Assembly (NCBI RefSeq): GCF_022376445.1
Contig: NW_025954962.1
Location: 744,001 to 808,000, forward strand
Direction: 5' to 3'
Source: Fomitopsis serialis
Lineage: Eukaryota > Basidiomycota > Agaricomycetes > Polyporales > Fomitopsidaceae
Length of the DNA: 64,000 bases
Both the position numbers and the translations under genes were made by a program. Below, in pieces: positions 33,390 through 46,435 of the stretch. The notes beneath the pieces were generated by a model, which was not told where the DNA came from, did not search any database, and saw only the letters and a list, made by a program, of their open reading frames with translations. Within the stretch, counting starts at the first letter, position 1, and each line of letters begins with the position of its first letter.

Positions 33390-34265
33390 TCAGAGCTCTC
33401 CGACCTTCGTCGTCTGGGCTCCACTGGTTGCGGGGTATGGGTTGCCGACGACGTGAGGACCGGACTCGAGGGGTGCTGTGCTAGAGGGTACGCCATCTGG
33501 CTTGCCAGTCGCAGAACCACTGGTACCAGTGGTGCCGGCGACATACGTCTTCGCCTGCTCGATGTGTGGCTGAGCAGCGGTCTGCGCTGAGGCAAGGTAG
33601 TCCTTGCCCGTCTCGAACGCAGTCTGCGCAGTTGACTGCACGGTGGAGGACAGGTTTCGCGTCGTCGAGCCTTCCTGTGCTTGGCTGTTGAAGAGCGACT
33701 AGACCACCATGTTAGCAACATAGAAATGTACGCAAGATCTACAGAACATACCTGAGCAGTCGCATACGCGCCGTTGGCGAGGTTCTTTGCCTGTTCAACA
33801 GCAGTAGCGGCGGTGGTTCCAGCCATGTTCTTCGCCGCCTGGACGTCGAACTGGCCCTGGTTAGCCGCCTGAGTCGTCGCCTCGCTCAGAGAGCGTTGAG
33901 CCTCGAGCTCGTTCACTGCAGAGATGACCTGAGGCTCGATTTGCTGGAAGGAAGGAAGCTCGAGTCAATACGAGCGATCCTACGTACACACGTCGAACTG
34001 ACGCACTTGGGCCTCAGAGGCAGCTTGCCGTGCGGCGGTCTGAACCTGGCCGGCGTTCTTGCCGACCTCGTCAGAGAGTTCCTTGGTCGACATCTCGGCC
34101 TGCTGCCACGCAGCGCTGGTCTCCCAGTGGGCATCAGTGCTGCACGCAACCGCAATCAGTATCTGGACACACGACAGCATACACATATGTCTTGAAGAAG
34201 CGAACGCACTTGTTGGGTGCCTGCGCACCGATAGTGGTGGATCCTGCCTTGGTAGAGTTGGACAT
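33390..34265 (-). CDS. LEA-like/amphipathic-helix hydrophilic protein
   Basis: A spliced protein of about 230 residues starts MSNSTKAGSTTIGAQAPNK. It is rich in Ala, Gln, Thr, Ser and Lys, with repeated amphipathic 11-mer-like segments such as NMAGTTAATAVEQAKNLA, TAQTAFETGKDYLASAQ and PHIEQAKTYVAGTTG. There is no hydrophobic core, signal peptide or Cys. The C-terminal part is a flexible Gly/Ser/Pro tail ending in TTKVGEL. This composition resembles late-embryogenesis-abundant group 3 proteins or Hsp12-like membrane-binding proteins, which protect cells during drying and stress. No specific family is recognised. Introns are GT-AG, and the frame is intact. A stress or storage role is inference from composition only. 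Confidence 0.7.
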
Positions 34266-34909
34266 GGTGATTGAGTGGGGTATTCAGAGGTTGGTCGTGT
34301 GCAGGTCGTGAAGTAAAGAGGACAGAAATAGTGGGGGCTCGTCAGGCGAGTGAGGCATTCTTAAGTACTGTGCAGTGGTTCCTGGGTGGATACGACGACG
34401 AGTGCTGTCACACCTGCACCGACGTCATCCAGTCCCATCTCAGGCGGATGGAGGCGCGTACAGACGCGCCAACTTCAATGACGTCACGCGTACCCGTCAC
34501 GCGGAATGCAGTCTTTTCGGCGTCTGTACCAGCTGTCTATTACGGTAAAGCGACGCGTACGCATTGATAGAGAAAGGAGAACGTCCGTTGTACACACAGT
34601 AGCGTGCCAGGCAACATAGGGGATAACACGCGAGAGGGTATGAAAACACCTGGTATCACAGGGTGCATCGAACGGAGAAACGTGGGAAATGCAGAGATCA
34701 TCGGCGATTGCAGGAAGACACGAATCTTGCAGGGCGGCTCGGAAAGTGCAGGGGCAGTGAGAAACGAAGAGAGAAAAACAGGTTGATGAGGCTAGAAGCA
34801 AAGGAGGAAGGAAACGGAATAAAGACAGACAAACATCACGCTTCGTGAAAAGGAAACACATATAGACAGGAAGGAACTTCACGGGGAACGGGCCTCTATC
34901 TCTCTGCCA
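34266..34909. other. 5' region of the LEA-like gene and 3' region of glycogenin
   Basis: About 640 bp. Purine-rich on the plus strand around 34570-34860 (a pyrimidine-rich tract on the coding strand of the flanking minus-strand genes). No gene is supported. Confidence 0.35.
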
Positions 34910-37900
34910 CTACTCTTGCTGCTGTTGAACCTGGTTCTGACGACGTTCATCCTCTTCGAACGGGCCCATGCGCAGGAAACGGGCGAGTACTTCTTCCGAA
35001 CTGCGCTTGAAAACGTCTACGCCACGCGCGGGGTCCCACACACGTCCTGCTTTGCGCGGAGGGGGAGGGGCGGTCGCGCTCTCGGGCGTCAGTGGCATAC
35101 CTTGCGTGGACGGCGACGACGTTAGGTTGGTGTCGTTCGAGACTGAGCGAGACATCGGAGGCCCAAACGGAGAGGTCAATTTGGGAAGCTTAGGGGAAGG
35201 AGTACTGGGCGGCGGGGTCGACGATAAAACGGGCCCGACCCTCGGCGAGGCAGGCTTGCTGGGAGGCGTGCTGCCAAATGAAGACTTGCGAGGGGTGGTG
35301 AACTGCTGCTGTTGCGCAGATGACAGCCTGCGAGGCGACGCGCCCTTAGGCGTAGACGGCACTCTGGCAGGACTCGCGGTACCAGACATGGGCGGGGTGG
35401 ACATCTTGGCCGGAGTAGGGACCTTGGGAGGGCTCATGACACGCGGAGGCGAGGGGACCTTCGGCGAGCTCATCTTGGACGGGGACAGCGCATTGGGCGG
35501 ACTCAACGCCTTGGGTGGAGAGTAAGTGCGTGGCGAACCAAGCGTCTGAGGGGACCGCAACCCAGTCGGCGACGCAGAAGACGGGAATGGCACCGTTTGC
35601 TTCAGGGACTGGCTGAGAGCCGGAGTCGCTTGTCCCATCTGGTCAGGATCCATCCTGAACTCATGCACGGGCGCCGGCGGCAACAGGGTAGGCGGAGGCA
35701 GAAGGCGGTTCTTGGCCAAAATTGGACTAGATGCCATATCACGCTTTGTCTTTTCCGGGACCATCCTGGTCGATGGAGGCGGCTGCTTAGGATCTCTGGA
35801 CACCGGACCATCACCATCCGTGGACAACGAGCGAATCTTGACCTGGATAGCCTGGTGACGAGTCTCAACAGGGATGGTTTGCACACCACGCCCGCGGTAC
35901 TTCCTCCCTTTTGCGGCCGTCGCTGACGCAGTACTTCCTGACCTCGAGCGGCCCCCGGAATGACTGCCGGTCCCTAAGGCGCTATCCTTTTTGCTCTCAC
36001 CGTCCCAATCGTCCTCGTCGTCACCTTCGTCCTCGTCATCACCATCCATGCTGCTTGCATCCTGCCGCGCCTGCGCAACCCGCTCGCGCTCCTTCTCCAT
36101 GCGCCTCCACGCGTCGTCATCCGTCCACTGCGCGGAGCGACGGCGAGGCGAACCCGTGCTCTGATACGGCACATGCTGAAAAGGATACTGATGATGCGGC
36201 CTCACAAGCTTCGACGCGTACTTCTGTATACTGGGTACTGTGTCCCACGCATTCGCATACGTGAGATGGCCCGGCAGCCCAATCGTCGGCGGCGTCGGCG
36301 CTTGCACATGCAGCGCAGGTCGTATCTGGCCCGGCGACCCGGCGACCGCCTCAGGCGAACCCTCTGGGGTGAGTGCTTCCTCCTCAGCCTGCGTGGCGGA
36401 CGAAGACATCGCCTCATTCTCGATGTACTTCGTCGTAGCGAGGGGAACGTCTGAAACGGGGAAGACCCGCTTCGGGGTGTGCTGAGGCTTTTGCTCCCAA
36501 GGGAACACCGCCTGCACCTTGGTCGGATCGGGGACGGGCTGAGCAGGAGGGGACCCAGGGCCTGCAGGCGGTGCTTGTCCAAAGACGTTCGAGTACTGGC
36601 CCTGAAGGAGAAGCTGCTCTGGTACACGGCTCGGAGGAGGCGGCCGGAAGAACGCGTCCGAGTGCGGCGCGGGCACGTAGGGCACCGGTGGTGACGGGAA
36701 GGCTTGATGCGCAGCGTCGTGCTGACGCGAGGGCGACTGGTCCCAGACATTGGGGAAATACGTGTCTGTGGGGAACGCGTTGACTACAGGAGGGTTATTC
36801 GGGGGAGGCTCAATGGCCGGGTTCCAGGACAACTTGGAGGCGAGGAGGGACGAGGGGGAGAGCGATGCTCGTGGTGTTGATGATGCTGGTGTGCATGCGG
36901 GTGATGTTGAGGTTGGTGGTATGGAGGCGAATGATGCTGAGGCGAATGGCCAGGAGAATGACGAGGAGAATGGCGGTGGTACACAGAGGGCATCGGGATC
37001 GGTTCATGCTCGGGACTGCTGTTTTGAGGGGAAGGAGGTTGGTGGCGGAACGGCTGCTGATGCTGATGCTGACGGTGGTGGTGGTGTGTTCCCTGATGCT
37101 CGGGCTCAGGCTGCCACTGTTGCCGTTGAGAGTCATGCGCCGTCCTTGATCTTGGTGCTGTGTTGAGAACTCTCTGGACCCGACCACTGTTCACCTTGGG
37201 TAGGGTACGACAAGGCTGGCGGCGACGATCTGCCCTGCTGATAAGGTGCAGGCGGAATCTCGTTGGGGCTAGGAGTAGGTGCGTGTGCATCCTCGGGCCA
37301 TCGCCGCCTCCACTGGGATGCAGTTGTTTGTACTCTTCCTGAGTGGGCGTCAAGTCCCGATCACGGTCGTTTCGATGGCCTTCGCCTGTCCCTGTATGCT
37401 CGTCCCAAGTCTGAGTCTGCGGCCTCGGTTGGGGCTTAGGCCGCATCAAGTCGACACGACCTCCCAACGGCATAGAGCGGTACTCGCCCACTTGAACAGC
37501 GCTTTCGGTGTCAGCGACAGAGCTGCCCATGTTACTCATACCCTCTACGGCAATTCTCCGTAGATCCTCCAGACCTAATGTACCACCAGGATGAGTAGCT
37601 GTCCCGCTGAGAGTGATGGGAGGAAGCTCCGCGCCGAGCTCGTCCCGACCATTTTCGTCCCAGACCGAGGCATATCTCCGGACCTCGAATTCGGCGCGCG
37701 CCGTGGGCGCGTCCGAACGGTAATACCTGTCGTACACGTCGAACCAACGGTCGACGAGCGAGTCAAAGTTGTACACCTGCTTGCGCTTCTCCTCCTGGGA
37801 ACATTCGCATCGTGCTGCCGGGAGGGTTTGATACCGGGAGCCCGGTACTGCAGGCTTGCCCAAGGTTTACTGGGGCCAATGAAGTGAATCGCCGATATTT

Positions 37901-38873
37901 GCGAGCCAAATCGTTCATAAGCGGGGGCGTATCTGAGCATAGGCGCGTCAGCAACGGCAATGATACAGAACGGGTCAGCTGGACGCGACAACCACTCACG
38001 TGTACGCAGCAGTTGGTGTTGTATTGTAGGTGAAGCTCAGGCGGTGCCAGTTCCCGCCCCTCCATTCGTTTAAGAGTCCTTGGTCCCCTCCGTCCCAGCT
38101 ACCCTTGGTCTTGAGGAGCTGGACGAGCTGGTCGAATTTATCTTGACCGGGATTCAGCACCAACACGCCGGAATTAAAGATATCCGGCCAGCCGACATCC
38201 GGCACAGCTGCGAAATCATGAGGTATGTTGAACAAGTGCGATAACGGCCGTATCGGAAGTACGTCTGCGTCGAGGAATATTATCTTCTGGTACTGCGTCA
38301 GGCGAAATATGTGTAATTTTGTGAGCACATGACTGAGATCCGGACGACCTAATACAGCGGAAGGGTGATCAGCAATTTTCATGGCGCATATATGGACAAG
38401 AAGAAGCGAGACATGTCTATAAGTACGGCATAGGGAACAATCGAGACTAGGGTCGGGCTGGTGACCTAGTCACGGCCCCGTCCTTGAGACGGATCATGTT
38501 CCCCAGCCCAGAAATTATACACGAGGTGCTATGCACGCCACTCGTGGTGAAGGACCAGAGTGCGATGGGCTTACACCGCTTTGTGGAATTCCTGCGAGTT
38601 CCGAATTGTATACTCACCGAGTAGCTGCAGACCCTTCTCGTCCTCCTGCTCTATGAGCTCAACGCCGATCACGACATTGAAGGCGCGGCGGAGGAGCTTA
38701 ATGGTAGACACATCTATGCTCTCGGGGGTAACGAGGCACACGGTCTGGAAGTTGACTTCCGGAGCCTTGGCAGGTGTCGGGTGCAGGTCCTTGAGTGCCG
38801 CTGCGACTGCGAGAGCACCGGGAAGGTAGTGGTCGGACGTAACTAGAGAAACAAAGGCAAAAGGAATGGACAT
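34910..38873 (-). CDS. Glycogenin (GT8 glucosyltransferase) with a very long Pro/His/Ser-rich C-terminus
   Basis: Glycogenin self-glucosylates a tyrosine to prime glycogen synthesis. The catalytic domain starts MSIPFAFVSLVTSDHYLPGA, crosses an unusually long intron (about 38350-38630), and continues RPDLSHVLTKLHIFRL. The metal-binding DAD motif is at 38271-38263 in IIFLDADVLPIRPL, followed by FNSGVLVLNPGQDKF, DQGLLNEW and AIHFIGPSKPW. After VDRWFDVYDRYYR comes a long low-complexity region with His/Pro/Gln runs (36860-37150). The C-terminal part carries TYFPNVWDQ, YSNVFGQ and YANAWDTVPSIQKYA, short repeats I associate with fungal glycogenin tails that may bind glycogen synthase. The total is roughly 1,200 residues. 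Frameshifts near 37840 and 36828 look like missing bases. Glycogenin is a known MAT-A neighbour in polypores. Confidence 0.9.
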
Positions 38874-39668
38874 GATGCGACGGAGCGCAAGGGGGCGTCG
38901 TCGACGCGTCCTCAGAGGGCGGACAGCGGTCGAGGTTGGAAAGAGAGTCGAGCGTCTGAGACTTTGCTCGAGCTGAGTGCTGGGCGCTTACGGGTCATCT
39001 CGCGTCCCTTACGTACAGCGTCTATCACCTCCTCCACTGGCCCGCCGTCGACTCGGCCCCGCGGGGGCGATGGCGTCCGGACCTTCTTCCCCACATCGAT
39101 CGCCCCTCGTTCAAATCCTCCCCCTGTGCGAATATGCTTAGCCTATGTAAGAATGAGTGGACAGCGCTTTGTATGTGCGCAGACGCCTCTGCCTCGATGT
39201 ATGCCAGGTGCGGAGATTGACAATTTGATGCTGTCACTGCGCCGATCCGCTGGGAGGTACGAAATACCCAATATGTTGAATATCGAGCGCGCAGAAGCAC
39301 AAAAACACGTAAAAGAACGCTGCAAAGGAAAAATCCAAGTCGTACTATGTACTGGCTCGACCCGCCAGGCAGTGCGCAAGGACATTCACCGCTATATCGC
39401 CACGAATGGCCCCGTATGAACAAGGAGATGCGGATACGTGGGCATTGCGACCGCGATAGCGTGGCAGAAAGGGTGTGAATTTGGATCCCAATGAATGCGA
39501 TGCTCAGACGGAATCGGGCACAATTCACTGGTGCCACATACATAAGCTTACTGCATAGCGCTACACAGGCAGCGGTTTCGTCAGCCCGCCTCGCCTTGGC
39601 TATGTAGTCAAGAGCTTGTCACCATCTGCGATGCACCCCTTCCCTGCCAAAGTCTCCGAAACTCTGCT
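38874..39668. other. Intergenic region upstream of glycogenin
   Basis: About 795 bp with no supported gene. A minus-strand open stretch at 38912-39094 precedes glycogenin but is out of frame with it and probably 5' UTR. Open stretches on both strands near 38964-39543 lack coding character. Confidence 0.4.
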
Positions 39669-40049
39669 TCACTCAATTACACTGCTGCCGCCGGTCGGAG
39701 CGTGGAGCCTCAAATTCGGATCGAAAGACGCACCCAGCCCCATCTTCTTGAAGTGTTTCTTTGCACCGATTCCTGTGGACCACCATGGTCTCATTAGCCA
39801 CAAGTCTACGTTTACGTACGCGTTGTGCCCAGTACTAGTGTCCCGACAGCTTGAAAAGCAGTTGAGCCCCTGCGAGTCGAGTCTCGCGAACGACGAACGG
39901 CGAAGTCCGCGTCAAATTCACGAGCCAAATGGTACTCACGTGCTCGAGGAACCGATGACGCTGTGCAGGCCTCCAAGCAGACCGATGGAGGCCGAGTACA
40001 AGTCGACTCCAGTCTTCGAGGCCGCTCGTCTCCTCCAGTTCATCGCCAT
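39669..40049 (-). CDS. Small uncharacterised protein with a possible membrane segment
   Basis: Three exons (40049-39940, 39869-39820, 39772-39669) with clean GT-AG introns join in phase to 88 codons including the stop. The protein starts MAMNWRRRAASKTGVDL, then has a hydrophobic stretch LYSASIGLLGGLHSVIG and, after a Ser/Thr-rich link, AFQAVGTLVLGTTRIG, followed by a basic KKHFKKMGLG segment and the end PTGGSSVIE. A basic N-terminus followed by two weak hydrophobic helices would suit a small mitochondrial or ER membrane protein. I recognise no family. The start is 54 bp from the oppositely oriented ADCK2-like start, and an extra upstream exon cannot be excluded. Confidence 0.45.
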
Positions 40050-40103
40050 CCACGGCGTCCAGGCTACAATGCACAGTCGCTGACACTCTGGCCCCCACCC
40101 CTC

Positions 40104-42550
40104 ATGCATCTCCGCTTCTCTGCCTTGCCGCCTGGCCTCCGACACGCCATTTTTGCGCCGTGTCGCTCTAGTCTATCCATTCGCACCGCGGCCCGTCAAC
40201 ATTCCGCGTTCTGGACACGTTCGACGCAACGTTCGTTCTCCTCCCAATTCTTCACTCGAACAGCTGCGCCTACGCCCTCACTGTACCGCAAGCTCCTTCT
40301 GCTCGTTCCAGTTGCAGGAGGTATTGTCCTCTATGCCTCGCCGGAGCCTCATACAGGGAAAACAAGTTTCTTCACCTCGGACAAGCTTATTCCATGTCCG
40401 GTAGCCGCGCAACCTGTTTTTGAACCCACAATCTTATCGCCCGCCGAACCTGAAGACCAGCGCATCACATGGCGAATAGTGGTGCTCGTACGCGAATACA
40501 TATGGGAGCCTATACTGACCGCCAGGCGGTTCGTGCAGCTATGTTTCCTCTTTGTTCCTGTCTTTTGGCATCTCCGATGCTCCTCGTTGGTTTGCCGGAA
40601 GAGAGGTTCTCTGGAGATAGGTGGGGTGCCGTGTGGTGGTATGGATTCCTCACCTCCCAGATGCAGAGGGCGGGGCCTACATTTGTGAAGGTAAGCTTTC
40701 ACCTTTTCACGCGTCGGGCCCCTTCCCGGTAGTCAACGCAAACAACCACGCTTGTCTGGGCAGCGTTTTGCCAGAGAATCAATTTGCTAATGTGGTGCCG
40801 TAGCTGGCTCAATGGGCAGCATCGCGTGCAGACTTGTTCCCAGCACTACTATGCGAGAGAATGGGCGCACTTCACTCCCGGGGCAAGGCCCATCCTTCTC
40901 TCACACGAAAGGCGTGATCGAGCGCGTCTTCCAACGACCGTTCAACGAGGTTTTCGAAGAGTTTGATGAAACACCCATCGGCACAGGTGCTATAGCGCAG
41001 GTGAGTTACTGCACGCGGCACATATACAGGACAGTCCATCTGATACACCGACAGGTATACAAAGGACCCTCAAGCAGGACCTCATACCGCCGACACACCT
41101 CACTCCGAAGCGCCAACGCAGACATATGCTCCCGGAAGCTCTGAGCAATGAAGCACCTATGTCCGTACCTACTGCAGCGGTGCGATCAAAATCCTCCATC
41201 CCAAAGTCAACAAGCTCATCGCACGGGACCTCGCCATCATGTCCTTCTTTGCCAATGCCCTGACATTCTTCCCTGGCATGCAATGGCTATCGCTGCCTGA
41301 GGAAGTCACTGTATTCGGACAGATGATGAACGAGCAACTCGACTTGAGGATAGAAGCAACCAATCTAGAGGTATTCGAGAAGAACTTCGCCACCAGGAAG
41401 CTACCCGTGACGTTTCCTCGACCTTTGACCATGTGGAGTACGAAGGACGTGCTGGTTGAAGAGTTCCAAAACGCCCTGCCTTTGGAGCTGTTCATGAAGA
41501 ACGGAGGTGGGGCCTACAATGACCTGCTGGCTGAGGTTGGGTTAGATACCTTCCTGGTAAGTCTCCTATCCTCGCGAATTTTAGACAAAGCTGAAACGCT
41601 TCCAAATCAGAACATGCTGCTGCTGGACAACTTCGTACATGCCGACCTTCACCCTGGAAACATCATGATCAAGTTCACGAAACCCTCAAACATCTCCATC
41701 CGGGGTACGGCTTCAAATTTCGTGCACAAACCTGCCGACCCCGTAGCCACTTCTGAAGCCGCCCAATCGGTGAATGACGGTATCGTCGACCACCTACGGC
41801 AACTGATGCACGACCCGCCTGCGTGGCGTGCCGAGCTCGAGAAGCTGCACGCTGACGGCTACGTTCCCGAGGTCGTCTTCGTCGACGCCGGACTCGTGAC
41901 GACCCTCAACGAGAAGAACCGCACGAACTTCCTGGACCTCTTCCGCGCCGTCGCCGAGTTTGACGGGTACCGGGCGGGGATCCTGATGGTGGAGCGGTGT
42001 CGCACCCCAGAACTCGCGATCGACCCCGAGACGTTTGCCCTCCGGATGCAGCACATCGTGCTTAACGTGAAGCGCAAGACGTTCTCGCTCGGGCAGATCA
42101 AGATCTCGGACATCTTGACGGCGGTGCTGAAGGCGGTCAGGCAGCACCATGTGAAGATGGAGGCGGATTTCGTGAACACTGTGATCTCGATCTTGTTGTT
42201 GGAAGGTATTGGGCGCCAGCTGGACCCAGGACTGGACCTCTTCAAGAGTGCGCTGCCGATCTTGCGTCAGTTGGGTCGGCAGATGTCCACGCAGGAGACT
42301 ATCCACAGATGCCGTCGGGTAACATTGGGGCATTCTTGAAGGTACAGCGTAATTTTATCAAGCATTGAGCCCATGTATTGATTTTGTCTGCCTATGACAG
42401 GTGTGGGTGTACATGGAGGCACGCGAGCTTGCTTCATCGGCGTTCGCGGACCCAGATCAGCTTATTAAATACGACTGGTAAGTGTCTCCCGTACGGTCTG
42501 CGATGGTCCAATGGCTGACGTGCATCCACAGGCTCACGGTTAGTGTATAG
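40104..42550 (+). CDS. ABC1/ADCK2-like atypical kinase, mitochondrial (UbiB family)
   Basis: The N-terminus (MHLRFSALPPGLRHAIFAP, rich in Arg/Ser) fits a mitochondrial presequence, followed by a hydrophobic segment LYRKLLLLVPVAGGIVLY. Family motifs appear in order: MQRAGPTFVKLAQWAASRA (the KxGQ-like entry), GTGAIAQVYKA (the Ala-rich loop), AVAIKILHPKV, FVHADLHPGNIMIKF (catalytic loop) and VVFVDAGLVTTL (DFG equivalent). Further conserved helices follow to KVWVYMEARELASSAF, and the last exon ends in WLTVSV with TAG at 42548-42550. The long insert after HPGN is typical of the ADCK2/yeast MCP2-like (Cqd) branch, which acts in mitochondrial lipid and coenzyme Q homeostasis. Missing bases near 40567 (T run) and 42298 break the frame. 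Convergent with the OYE gene. Confidence 0.88.
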
Positions 42551-42795
42551 ACAATCATCGCAGGTAGTAGACTGGATTTTGCAACAACGGACAGCACCAC
42601 TAGAGTACGTATAGCTAGAATATCACCATCTAGTCGGGAAGTTGGATCAATACAAGCCTTGTACCCTGTTGCGCTGGGTTCTCTGACATCACAGACATTG
42701 TCCCTGTGCGGGGATCATACATCAACATCTACGAGTACATCCTGGTTGCATTTAATCTCCCGGCCTTCCGACATAACCAAATCTTTGTGAGCTAA

Positions 42796-44423
<1,628 letters not shown>

Positions 44424-44788
44424 GTTGGGAGAACTGGACTGCGTCAACTGTCTGGAGTTGGGGATGGAGATCGCTGGCTTCGCGTGCAACTTATAGAATC
44501 TGGGGCGGCTCAGGGTATAGCGACTTGGCGGCAAAGGGAAGGAACGAAGATGCATCTCGCGCAGCCAGGGCACTGTCCGTATCGGCTTACAAGCCTCGGC
44601 GAGACTTCGGGCAGTAGAGGGTGCGACGGCCCGCGCGCGACAGTGGCAGCTCGATCAGATCGGCATCGACGATGTCTGAGAGATTGCGTCATAGGCTCCC
44701 ATCGGCGCGTCGACCGCTCGAGCATGGCAGCTCAGCACGCATGGTCCATCCTTTCGCGAGCTTCCACAGACTGGCCAAGCAAACAACG
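44424..44788. promoter_or_regulatory. Divergent promoter region between the OYE and fructosamine-kinase-like genes
   Basis: 365 bp between opposed start codons. Pyrimidine/purine asymmetry is mild and no named motif is recognised. The call rests on gene orientation. Confidence 0.35.
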
Positions 44789-45924
44789 ATGCCGCCTAGC
44801 GTCCACAAAGTCTTTGTCCAAGCCATCCAGAAGGCGGAGCCTGGCGTATCCGTCTCGCCGTCCTCATCACCGCCCATTCAGTCTTCCTCCGGCCAAGGAT
44901 ACATTGGGAAGATTGGCGCACCCTCGGACGGAGAACAATTCAACGGCGAGGCAGAATCCCTGAGAGGGATCAATACTGCCGCCCCTGGTCTCGCACCCAC
45001 CCTTCTTGCGGCAGGTATCTTCGACGAGGAGACCGCAGAAAATGATAGCGAGATCGGCAAGCCGTACTTCTTGTGTGAGTACAAGCACATCGATACTCTC
45101 ACCGACAATGCCGCCAAGGCCTTGGGCAAGAGACTAGCCACGGAAGTGCATGCTACAAGAGCACAATGGGGTTTGGCTTCCAGGTCCCCACGTTCTGCGG
45201 TCAAACCAAACAAGCCAATGGCTGGTTTGACTCCTGGGAGGAATGCTTCGACGCACTCGTCGGGAGCTTGTTCGATACACTCGAAGGCGGGGAGGCTATG
45301 AAGCACTCTGCAAGCAGGGTGTCGAGCTAAGGAAGCGGTAAGATATGACAGCGGACGATCGCAGCGCAACCCGCAGCGCTGAGCAGCTATATACCACAGC
45401 GTAATCCCGGCGCTCCTCGGGCCCTTGGTCATTCAGCCAGTCCTGCTTCACGGTGATCTATGGGTGAGCCAGGAATTCTGGAGACAAGTATGTTCTCTCA
45501 CTGCGTGCACCAGAGCGGGAACACTGGAACAGACAAGAAGACGGGTCAACCTGTTATTTTCGATCCTTCGTCGTACTATGGCCATAACGAGGCGGAGTAC
45601 GCGGTCCTATATCTGGCCAAACTGATCGCACTGACTGAATCCTGCAACTTACTGTCAGCCTAGCGATTGCGCGCATCTTCGGTGGCATACCGAAGTCGTT
45701 CTTCAAGACGTACCACGAGTACTTACCGAAATCGGAACCTGAGGACCAATACGAGCTCCGCGGCGACCTATATGAGCTGTATCATTACCTCAATCATACA
45801 GTGTTATTTGGGGTGCGTGTCATGAGGGCAAAGAAACGTCGGTGATGACGGTTAATTTTCTGCAGGGCTCCTATGCTAGCAGTGCGCAGCAGAAATTGAA
45901 CCGCTTGCTAAAGGCCATTCCTTG
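44789..45924 (+). CDS. Fructosamine-3-kinase-like (ketosamine kinase) protein
   Basis: FN3K-family enzymes phosphorylate ketosamines on glycated proteins, causing deglycation. The protein starts MPPSVHKVFVQAIQKAEPG and shows GYIGKIGAPSDGEQFNGEA (ATP-binding lysine region), GLAPTLLAAGIFDEE and KPYFLCEYKHIDTL. The catalytic loop LLHGDLW|SGNTG is split by an intron, and the metal-binding IFDPSSYYGHNEAD block is split by another before LAIARIFGGIPKSFF. The C-terminus ends RLLKAIP with TGA at 45922-45924. Length (about 300 residues) fits the family. Two frameshifts (near 45165 and 45290) separate the middle exon into other frames and are probably missing bases. No other function is suggested by the neighbours. 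Confidence 0.88.
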
Positions 45925-46435
45925 ATAGACGAGCTATTACTTAGACATTCATATCTTGACTGTATTAACAGGAAGTCTAGTGGTCAGCGTCGGTTCTGCG
46001 CTCTACTATGCATGCCACATATTACCTGAGTGCGATGCCGTTCGATGCTTCAGGCTGTGGACCAAACTTTCTAACATACATTGAGGATAACCCGTGAAAG
46101 GATTTCACAGAGATGCGAGAGTTATGCTGAAAAAAGTATGTTTGCACGAGAGAGCGAGGCGCGTCGGTTCGATGTCCAGGACCACGTCACGGTCACGGTG
46201 AGACTAAGAACACAACCCATAATTGGCAATTCGGTAGAGGCTATTGGACAACAAGCGCAAACACTATTGCCGCTTCTCAAGCTCGGTCAGCGTCGCGCTG
46301 AGCTCTTCACCCGCCTTGTTTGGTGGCGGCCACATACGATCGCTCTTCCTCTGCTGCTCCAGCGAACTTAGTCCTCACGATCTGAACGACCTGATATAGG
46401 CTTTGCTTTCGTAGCGAGCTTACAATCTCACCAAA
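45925..46435. other. Intergenic region upstream of RPB2
   Basis: About 510 bp; an open stretch at 46081-46371 shows no similarity and no splice context. It presumably includes the RPB2 promoter. Confidence 0.4.

Noticed and set aside
36865..37149. Plus-strand Met/Val-rich open stretch
   Set aside because: It is the antisense of the His-rich glycogenin region; its repetitive composition follows from the CAC/CAT codons on the other strand.
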